Shown: piece by piece, positions 1 through 10,400 of the stretch
Position numbering within the stretch: position 1 is the first letter of the stretch
How the letters are laid out: each line of letters opens with the position of its first letter
Assembly (NCBI GenBank): GCA_001642005.1
Contig: LWCA01000697.1
Location: forward strand, 1-20,173
Direction of reading: 5' to 3'
DNA: 20,173 nt
DNA from: Intoshia linei
Taxonomy: Eukaryota; Orthonectida; Rhopaluridae
The notes under the pieces: model-generated
Databases searched by the model: none
What the model saw: the letters and a program-made list of their open reading frames with translations, nothing else
What the model was told of the DNA's origin: nothing
Translations under genes and position numbers: made by a program

Positions 1-60
1 AAATACAAAAGTTCAACCCGAGAAATCTACGCATTCCCGGTGAAAAATAATTTTAATACA
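1..60. repeat. Dispersed repeat, copy A (cut by the window start)
   Basis: The first 60 bases match 2945-3004 with few differences, including CTACGCATTCCCGGTGAAAA. The rest of the copy would lie left of the window. Confidence 0.75.
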
Positions 61-729
61 TAAAATGGCAAAAAGAAATCTGACATTCAGAAGCAAACAG
101 GCCATAAAGGTGAAGATGAGACGTCTCAATGATTCATCACATTGAAAATGACAAAATAGGTTTTTATAATTTTAATTGTAATTTCAAAAACCAATAACAA
201 AGTCACAACCTCAGCCAAAAAATCTATCCCTCAAAATATCTTACCGAAATCACTGATATACATTATGAATAATAAACAATACATGTATATGTGTTATCAA
301 AACAGTAGAGAGAAACTATGGGTAACATGATTCGGTATACAATCACGAGGGTCTACTACGTTTTTTATTTTAATTTATTAATAGGTAATAGAAAATTACA
401 TTTTTATGATGACCAATGTGGTTTCAAATTGTTATATTTCATTTTTAGACAATAAATAGTAAATAATAATAATGGATTCAATAATGTAAATTGTAGAATG
501 TATAGACGACCAATTTTTAAAAAATATTCTAGATGGGGCCTAAAAATGTCCATCTGAACAGGGCATATTGTTGACTCTCCACGTTCATGTGTGTTATATA
601 TACTTCATATAAAATATTTTGAAAATATAGAAATGCTAACAAATTTAAAATTTTAACCACGCATAGTTTAATATAATGATAAAAATTTAGTCATAGACTA
701 AAAACTATATCAAATAATTAATTAATAAT
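61..729. other. Non-coding, left flank of the myosin-like gene
   Basis: AT-rich sequence with no convincing exon. It holds a possible polyadenylation signal for the myosin-like gene (667-672). A short frame near 540-600 on the minus strand could be a further tail exon but has no clear splice sites. Confidence 0.5.
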
Positions 730-1445
730 CTAATAATATATTACAGCATCAAAATTAAAAATGATGAATCCATCGGCATATGGACTAATGGTAATAATTC
801 GAACGTCCTTGAGACTATATTGTCGGCTAATTTTTAGGGATTTATTAGGATAAATAATACAAAGTAATGTTTCTCCAAGGAAAAGTAACTTTTCAGTATG
901 CTAAATATAAATTTTTAAAAGAAATTAAAAACTTAACCCTAATGCAATTTTCAACAATTTTGTGAACTAAAAGATCAGCTGAAAATATAATGTGTTCTTT
1001 TTTTAAATGGGTTTCATGTATTTGCTTTAAAGTTTCGATGGAGTTATCTTGTAAAATTGAATGCATTTCTTTATTTACATCGAACCATATTAATGGAGAA
1101 TCATCCACTTTATGATTCCATTTTTCATATGCTTCTTTACGGCCTTTTAAATAATCTATAGCTATACATTCGCACCGCATCAGTCCAATGTTTGAATTAT
1201 TGTCTTGAATACCCTTCAATTTGAGAAAATGTAGTTGAGATAAAATCTAAAGGTAAATATAAAATGAAAATGCAAATAAAACATTAAAACTATTACATTA
1301 AATTTTTAATCATAAATACCTTATTGCGTCGATATATTCGATACAATGTAGTTCTAGCCTCGGTAAATAATTTGCTTTTCAGTATGTTTTTGTCTATTTC
1401 TTCACTCTTTGTAGCTTCACGAAATTTTTTCAAAAATTTTCGAAC
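730..1445 (-). CDS. MYO1D-like: Myosin-like neck/tail exons (MYO1D-type TH1 region)
   Basis: Exons 1320-1445, 938-1246 and 730-900 join in phase 0; the last intron is 37 nt. LFTEARTTLYRIYRRNKIL resembles the MYO1D segment 'RFEEALxTIFxRWRASQLI'. MRCECIAIDYLKGRKEAYEK matches 'VRAKVAAxExLKGQRADLGL'. KLLFLGETLLCIIYP, then VRIITISPYADGFIIF, matches the TH1 strands before and at 'LTGLSVSxxxDxxVV'. The TAG at 730-732 ends the frame a few residues later, tens of residues before the usual TH1 end; a donor at 743-744 could instead lead to another exon. An ATTAAA signal on this strand lies at 667-672. Confidence 0.75.
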
Positions 1446-4400
1446 CTTTATACAAACAATAAATAAATCAAATGTTATATTATATTATGACAAATAAGTT
1501 ACATTAAAGTATTTCCAAATATGAAAATATTCGGTTATAGATTTATTCACATAAAAGTCAATAAATTTTGATATCAAATGTACAATTTAATTTAAATCAA
1601 AAACATTTTTGATTTGATACTTAAAACAGTCCGCTCTTAACAGAGCTAGATACTGTTTGTGTCAAGTACGTAACTTTCAAGCTACATATAATATAGAATA
1701 TTAATATAGTTACGTTGTAATTCCAAATGAATTTGTAAATGGCTTTCGAAGCTGCTTCTTTTTTCTAAATTGGTTAAATTTACTTACATATTTTACTTGT
1801 TAATAATAAATCGAGGCAAATAAATTTAATATTGAAAACGTTTGGTTTATTTCTTATTTAGGGAAATTTCGTGGTGTAAACTTAGGGCCTTCCCAAATTT
1901 ACAAAAATGCGTATATCTCAAAATCTCTGGGCTATTAAACAAAATAAATTATACCGTGTTAATCAGCATATTGAACTTTTAAAATACAATTTAAACGTAT
2001 TTATATTGGTGTATTAATTAATAAAATCATGTCTACATATTATCTTATTATCCAATTTTGTTATTTTGGAAATTTATTCACGGTAAACAATTAAAATTAC
2101 CATTTATAAATATTTATATTTATTTTTTTATTTTCATTTGTAATTGCTCGATATTATCAAAAAATTATTACTAAAAAAAAATATTCAATGGTTAAAAATC
2201 CTAGAATTAAAAAAATTCTATTCTCATGAATTCAAACGCATTTTAAAATTTTACCAACCTTACATAGGGTATATAGGGATACATACTATATATGTTATAT
2301 AGATATATTATATAGGTTCGTATTTGTAAGAAGAAACTGGATCAATTTTATGTTAAGACGCGTCGAATGTTTAATAATTTGAATTAAAACGCTATTTATC
2401 TAACCATATATTTGACAAAATATTTGGTCTTAAAGACTTAAGTCCGAAAAGGTTTAAAACTTAATCTTAACGATATATTTTTATAAAATATAAATAACAG
2501 TAACATTTGCATTAAAATTTAAAAAAATCACATGAAACAATGTAGAATGTTGTCCAATATCGCCTGGTTAAATTATTAAAACCGCTTTTTAAATAAAATA
2601 TTAAATTTAATTAACCTCTGCAGAAGCTTCCTCGTTGATTTCAACTTGCTTGATTTCATCTTGTGTTGTAGATATCTCTAGAATCAATTTATTAAAAATT
2701 TTTTATTAATTTTAGAATTAATAGACGGATAAAAAAATTACAAGTGGTACAGTTGTATCCTGTTAATACACACAAAAAATTTTCAATCCGAATAAGTGAC
2801 GACTTCACTATCAAAAAAGCATTTTAGTATTCATATACTTTTTTTGGAAATATTTTATTAAAACAAAAAATGTAAAATAATTAACGGTCCGAAAATTAAA
2901 AAAATAAAAGAGATTTTTCTAATAGAGCTTATTCCAGTTTATATAAATACAAAATTTCAACCCCAGAAATCTACGCATTCCCGGTGAAAAATAATTTTTA
3001 ATATATTATCAACCAATATTTTTTAAATATTTCGATTAAAATAAAAATTAAAACATAAATATTCATCCTACAGTTTCAACAAAAATGTGCATTGAACGTC
3101 TACACATTTACAATACATATATGGGTGGAATTCGGTTTTTTTTCATTGCTAATTTCTTAACTAAACACCTTGTCCCCGGTCGATTGAATGGGCGCATTAA
3201 ATAGCACTGCAATCGAAATTTTGCAGACACCCGTTTTGAAATTAAACAAACTTACTTCTACAACTTTTAAGCAGGTTCCCAAATGTCGTGAACCCTCAAA
3301 ATTTTGAAAATTTAACGCTTTAATAAAAATACACTAATCTAATAAAAATTAAAACTATGTGGTCAGTACGGGGTCCGTTCGGACCCCTTTCGAAAGCGTA
3401 TTTTAACGTTTGTAAAATAAACCGAATTGAATAAAAAGATTTTACAACATGGATAAAAATTTATCGTTAAAACACTTCATCATCCTGTGAAAACCAGAAA
3501 TTAATACTATAGTATGAAATAAGAATAACCTGAAATCATTTCAAAATTTTTTTCGTTAGTTTCTTGGCTGCCATTCTCAGATTTCGATATTTTAGAATAT
3601 CTTTTATCTTCATTGAAACCAATTAATTCAAATGATTCAGAAGAAATTATTTCAATTTTTTCAAGTTCGCTGCTTGTATTGGTGGTTTTTTCAGTATCCT
3701 AAAGAAACTATATAAGATTTAACTAAATTTACATCATAATTGACAAGTATAGTAGGGTTCAGTTTTTTTGTTGCTATTTCGGTATCTTTTCCAGTCACAT
3801 TTCCATTTGCTCTTTCTAATGACCCTTTTGCAGTATCATTAGTTGAAGTATCCGCACTGCTACTAGTAGTTCGACTAAGCATTATCTCTAATTGTTCCAT
3901 TCGTTTCTGTTGACGGTTTTTTTCGCTTTCACTCTCATCTAAACTCTTCTTTACGACCAAGGTTTCCGTTTCTTGTATTATTTCAACTTGTTTAAGTATC
4001 GTTTTATCAACGTTATTTTCATTTTTATTTTGTTTTATTATTTCTATATTATCCCTGCAGGTAGCACTAGTTAAAATAGCGTTGTTCTGTTCTTTATCTG
4101 CCAGTTCGTTTGAAAAACGTTCGATAATTTCAATTGTTTCTTCCATCTCTGTGATAGAATTTTTTATATAATTTGCGTTTTTTTTTAGTTTTTCATTTTC
4201 CTCTTCTTCGCTCCTTTGTTTTTCGTCTTCTACTTGATCATTTGTATCCTTGTCATCAATTTTATTTTTATTTGAACTGGAACTGGAACTACTACTGGTA
4301 TCATCATTTTTATATTTTTTAGCTTTTTTATCATTTAGCTCACTTTGAACTTTTAATTCTTTATTATGTACAATTATTGGCAATTTAGTTGAGGTATTTT

Positions 4401-7400
4401 CTTTTTTGAAAAAATTATCACTCGAAAATATTAGTAAACTCTCAGATTCATCGTTCATTATATTGGTATTATATCTCTTTGAATGTCTATGAGGTGTTTC
4501 ATTTTTTATAATTTCATCATTTTTAACTGCTATACTTTTTCGAACATTGACATTGACATTTCTCAATCCGGTTGGTGAATTAATTCTAAATATTTAAATT
4601 ATTTACAGTGTTAATTAGCCGTGAATAATTCTTAAAAATATCTTAAAATTCTTAAAAATGAACCAAAAATTAAATAATTAATATTAAAATATATTTATAC
4701 ACAATTTTTAGTAATATAAAATTATTGTAAAAGTTATTGTATAATATATTACTGATATTCAGTTTCAATCATTATTTTGTATATTTGGGTTATATTTAAA
4801 ATAACTTGTGGTGAATGTCAAATATATGAAAATACACGATAATTATTTCTTATTTACATAGTATATTATATGTCTAATATCATATATTCTTATTAAGGAA
4901 ATATCAATAATTAATTCATAATGTCAACAAATATCACGATATTATCACCTATCTAACTTTTTGAATTATGTAAATTATTAAATTAAATTTTTTAAAAGAA
5001 TTTGACAATTCTATGATATAGTCGAAAAAAAATATTTTTAATATTTTTGAATCTTTCAATACATTCCAAGTATAATCAATAGAATTTACAAGTAAATGTA
5101 GAAATTAAAGTACATGTATATTTAACAGTCAATATTAAAAATTTGCAATGAAATGATAAAATATATTATGTAATAAAATACTTTTGAGATTTCGAAAATT
5201 TTCTGGTAGATATCTTTTTAATTGGAACAATGCTTTCCTTGTAATCCTAATTAAAGTATATATATTAAATTTATTGTTATTGTATTGTATTTTTGCTGGA
5301 AAATTTTCAAATGTCTAAATTTTACAAAAATTGTAGTCAAGTTGAAGACACTTTATATCTATTAATATATTTTAAATTCAATGTAAACTTAAGTTTCTTA
5401 TCCATTTGAGAACTAGTATTATACGAAATGTTAAATACAAGTATATTAATGAATTTAAAAATACGTTATAGAAAAATATGTGAGTGGAGTGGGTCGAATC
5501 GTACAAAGTAGAAAATCCTTCAACGGTATCCTATTATACAATTTTATTAATTTTAAATCATTATTAATAATTCGAATAATTTAATATATATGTTACAGGC
5601 AAAATTTGAATAATTGAAAATTGCCTGGATTTGAATTTTGCCTGCGTGTAGCAGGAAATTTTCAAATTATAAACGTTGTATTCAATTTCAATTGATGTAA
5701 AACATTAAGCGTTGATAATTATTTGGAATATTATGAAAGACTGAAAAAATTAGAAAATAATGTAAATTAACCCAGAATAAAAAATGATTGGAACATTTTG
5801 AACAAGTATTATTTCAATTTTGCTTACACTCATTAATATTAAATTAGGTACGAATTGATAGCTGAATTGATAAATTAAATTTTCAAATTCGAATTATTAT
5901 TCACGTTGCTTGTCAAAATTTGAAAATTGCCTGTAACATATACAATAATAATATAAGATAACAATGTAAAATATATTTTTTAAAAAAATAATAAAATAAT
6001 CACGTATAATTATATGTGTGGAGGGATCAAGTTACTATTTTTCATATCAACATTTTACTGATACGAATTAAAAAAAATTCAAGAATCTGTAAAAACCAAA
6101 CTTAATACTCACATATAAAAATAAACACTTTAGAATACTTTGACAAATAAATAAGAATAAACATGATAATGGTTTTATAAAATTTTCGATGAATTTCATC
6201 AAAACCTCAAAAATACATTTTCTTGTGTAATTATAAAATTTTCGACAAAATTGTGGGATTATTAAAAATGATAACGGTTTTTGACAGGACCCAGCTCTGC
6301 CGAGGGCACATTTTTATTATACTTAAAAAATTAATTCACGTTGAAAATCTAATTTAAAAATGCTAATATTACTCTATTACTAAGCTCTATCAGAATAATC
6401 TTTTTTTTTAATTTTCGGACGATTAATTATTTCATATTTTTTGTTTTAATAAAATATTTCAAAAAAAAAAAAAATATGAATACTAAAATGCTTTTTTGAC
6501 CGTGAAGTCGTCACTTATTCGGATTGAAATTTTTTTAAATTATAGGGCTGTTTTCATTAAAAAAAGAAGGGTAATTTGGGTTTTGGCCCTGAAGGTATAA
6601 TTTTTTTAAATTTAAGTTTATTATAATTTTTATGATTTTAAAATCCGTAAAATCGTAAGATGTGAATTTGGGAAGATGAAATTATGTTTGCAAACACCCC
6701 CGAAAAAAAACTGTAATCGAAATGTGGACTTTATAAAATTCTAAGACGGGTAGTTATTTAAATAAAGCTAAACACACACACAAACAAAAATCGCTTAGCA
6801 TATTATATAAGTTAGGATTTTATGACATAACGGTTTTTTCATATTTTTTTATGAATCTCGATAATATTTTAAAAATCCAACTTTTTGAAAAACCAACAAT
6901 TTTGGTTTTATAATAAAAAATTTTAAAAAAAAATTTGAAAAATCAAATTATGAACGTAGAGAAAGTCTCATAAAAGCAATTTAGATTTTTTTAGGATAAT
7001 GATAACGCCTTTGTAGCCCCTTAATTAAACATTTTTTTAAATGTGTTTCTTTTTAATTGGGTTTTTTTGGATTATATTTATATTGTTAGTGTAACACTAT
7101 TATTAACAATGTAAACTAAAATTGGTGTAAAACGACCGAGGAACATGTGTGATATGATGAAAATTCATACTTTTAAATGAAAACAAGATGAGTATTTTGG
7201 ATTTCGTTGAGAAACTAAAATAAATATTTTATTACATGGTATATTAAATAAATTAATTAACATATAGGACATATATACATATATATGTATAAATATAGAT
7301 TTTCTCTATTTATATAGTCATGTTTGTATTTGATATAGTCATGTTTGCATTTAATATGGTCATATTTGATTTTAATATAGTCATTATGTTTATTATTAGT

Positions 7401-10400
7401 CATAGTAATTATGACTATATTAAATTCAAATATAACCATATTAAATGCAAATATGACTATATCAAATACAAATATGACCTTATTTAGTGCAAACATGACT
7501 ATAAATAGAGAACATCTATAATACCAATAAATGATATACATAATGAATAATAATTATTAGTATACATACCCAATTGGCTTATATGGTCGTTTTTAGAAGA
7601 TTTTAAAATTTTAATTAATTCTTCCAAATTTAACCGATAGTTTGAATCGCAAAAATGATCGAGTTTGTAATCAACCTATTTAAAAATGATTACATAATGT
7701 AATATTAATATTAATATAAATTTATAATAAAATATATGGACAATGACATACCTTTGAAATATTATGAACAATAGTTATCTTGAAATGTTGTACAAACATG
7801 TCCAACTTATTAATGTTTAATTTGGATGATTTAATTTCATAAAAATCTTTAAAAATACTCTCGGCTGAATTTTGATTGATCTGGTTGTTTTCAATGATTT
7901 GAAACATTCCATTTTCACCTTCATATATATTAATTAATTCATCAATGTTTATTTTGTCTTCTTTCGACTAAAATGATAATATTTATTATTTATTAAAATT
8001 TTTGATTGTCGTGATTATAATTTACTTTGTAATAATTTTGGACTAATTTTTCAAATTGATAATTCATAATATATTCCATAAATCCATTTTTCTACAAAAA
8101 TGACAGTTTTAATTTTAAATTGGAATATTACTGAATCAGCACGATTCATAAATCCTGGACTATTGCATATGGACAAACAAGTCGAGGTTTCTTTATTGTA
8201 ATTGTATTTTTTCTAATAAATAATATAATACCTTAGACACATAATAATGTAGTATTACAAATTATTAATAGCAGTCAACATGATATTAAATAAAAAATTA
8301 CATCCATGAATGTATTTATTCCATTAAATATAGAATCCAGAACGCAATTGTAAATATAATGACAAATTTGATCTCTGGCAACGTTGAACTGTACATGAAA
8401 TAATATTAAATATTTTTATAATTTTATTAAACTTTTTTATGAGTTTCAATGTCATCCATAAGCTTTATAATTTTCAAAATATTTTCTTCTGACAATCCAA
8501 GGTGCATAGAAGCGTTATTTATTACTAAAATACAATATTATAAACATAAAAAGTGAGTCTATTTTTTTCCTCTTATGGTTTTTAAGTAGATCCCAAATAA
8601 AAAAGTTTTTTTAAACACTATATTTGTTTTCATACATTTTGATAATAGTACCGGTCCTGTTAAATGACATTTGAGTAAGATAAATTGGTAACTTTATAAT
8701 AAAATAAAATAACCATAATCTTGAATTTCTACAGCGTCTTTATTATTCAAATTTGTCATGTTTAATATTGTTGACAAACAGTGCAGAATGTTGCGAACAT
8801 TACCATCATTGAAACCAAAATAATGTAACGATTCCTACATAATAAAAATAAATAATTTAAATTATAAATTTTAAATGTTAAAATTTTAACAGCCAATGAT
8901 CAACGGAAACATTATTTAATAATATCTAATATTAAATACTTACAATAACATTGTCAATCAAATTATTATCAGTTTTAGTTCGGCTATGACATTTCAAAAT
9001 TTCGTAATGAGAAATATTGGTGTACAACATGTAAATCTCTAGGAATTAAATTATAAAAATTTTAAATTGAATAAATAATAATTACGAAAGTCACTTTCAC
9101 ATGCATTTCGAATTATATGATAAAATATATCAAAATTGGCATTATTTATATTGCTTGATGTTAACATACACTAAAATTAATAAATTATTATCGTTATATT
9201 TAATTTTTTATTATTATAAAATGTAATATTTACTTGATTCATATAATCTAAAAAATTATAATTACATTTTTAAACTGTAATTCAATTAAATTAACAAATA
9301 ATAAATAAGGAGCATGATGATGTACTAAAATTTACGTTTTTTTATTTGCAAAGAAATTGGTTTATCCTCATTATACATAATGTCGATAGATTTCAACTAA
9401 TAACATTAATTAATTTTTTCATGTGTATATTAAAATATTTTAGAATTTAAGATATATTTTTCTAAATTTGTTAAATTTTACCAGTTGATTAATGTTTCGA
9501 TCCGTCTCATTTGAAGTAGTGGTAAAAGCTACAAATTTAATTATGTCAATATAATACGCTTACCGTTCAAAATCGTAAATAAATGATTTATTAAAGCATC
9601 ATCTACCGAATTTTTTGTTAGGTATTTTATACACGTTTGCATATATACTAAAAATGTAAACATTAATTTTATTTTAATATTATTTACAAATTTCATAATA
9701 AAACTATCCGCTTTAAAAAATTCACATATTCTCGAATGGAAATGACTTATAAAATGCGAATACGGGCAATTTTACGGGTGATTATTTACTTTTTTTATAA
9801 ATGAGTTGGTTTTTAAAAAAGGGTTACAAAATAATATCTTAACAGACTTTAAAACCTTCAAATTGAATTCATAAAAAAACACATAATCAAGTAGAATAAT
9901 TTGTGAGATAAAATAAAATTTGTTATGGACCTCGCACAATTTCTTGGTCCCAAATTTGATTTTTTTCTTATGACCATGGGAAAGCGGTTTTACATAGTAC
10001 AATAGTGTTTTCCAAATGCTTTTTGCTAGTGAATTTTAAATGTGTCACGACATTTTGAAAATGTATTACATTATTTTTCATACTTTTGTATTGTAAATGT
10101 TAAATTTAAAAAATTTATAGATAAACTAAACCATTTTGAGATCTGAAATCATTTGCGTTGTTAAAACATTGGGGTGACACATTTTTAGGAAATTTTGAGC
10201 ATTAGATGGGAAATTACTACTAAATGTGTATATTTTTAAAATACAAAACGATTTCATAATCAACTCCTTTACTAGACCTACAATCGTATCGTTGTTGACA
10301 CGTGATCCATGGTAGGAAAAGTTTGGGAACCACTGTTATAGGTAAAGCGGCAATTTTAAGATAAAACTTTGTTCTTTCGGTACAAAAATAAAAAAAAACT

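Noticed and set aside
2607-4458. The acidic segment as an independent gene from the ATG near 4458 to the TAA at 2607
   Set aside because: Possible, but the phase-2 acceptor at 4586, the SH1-like residues at the exon start and the phase-0 donor at 2615 fit better as internal exons of the myosin-like gene.
7257-7541. Open frame of 94 codons on the minus strand with a repeating V-I-F pattern
   Set aside because: The pattern is only a translation of the 21-bp hairpin repeat, whose length is a multiple of three.
9772-10002. Open frame of 76 codons on the minus strand
   Set aside because: It begins at an ATG inside a myosin-like intron beside a hAT-type element, shows no family pattern and lacks splice or start signals. 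Its GHKKKIKFG is not a P-loop in a myosin context.
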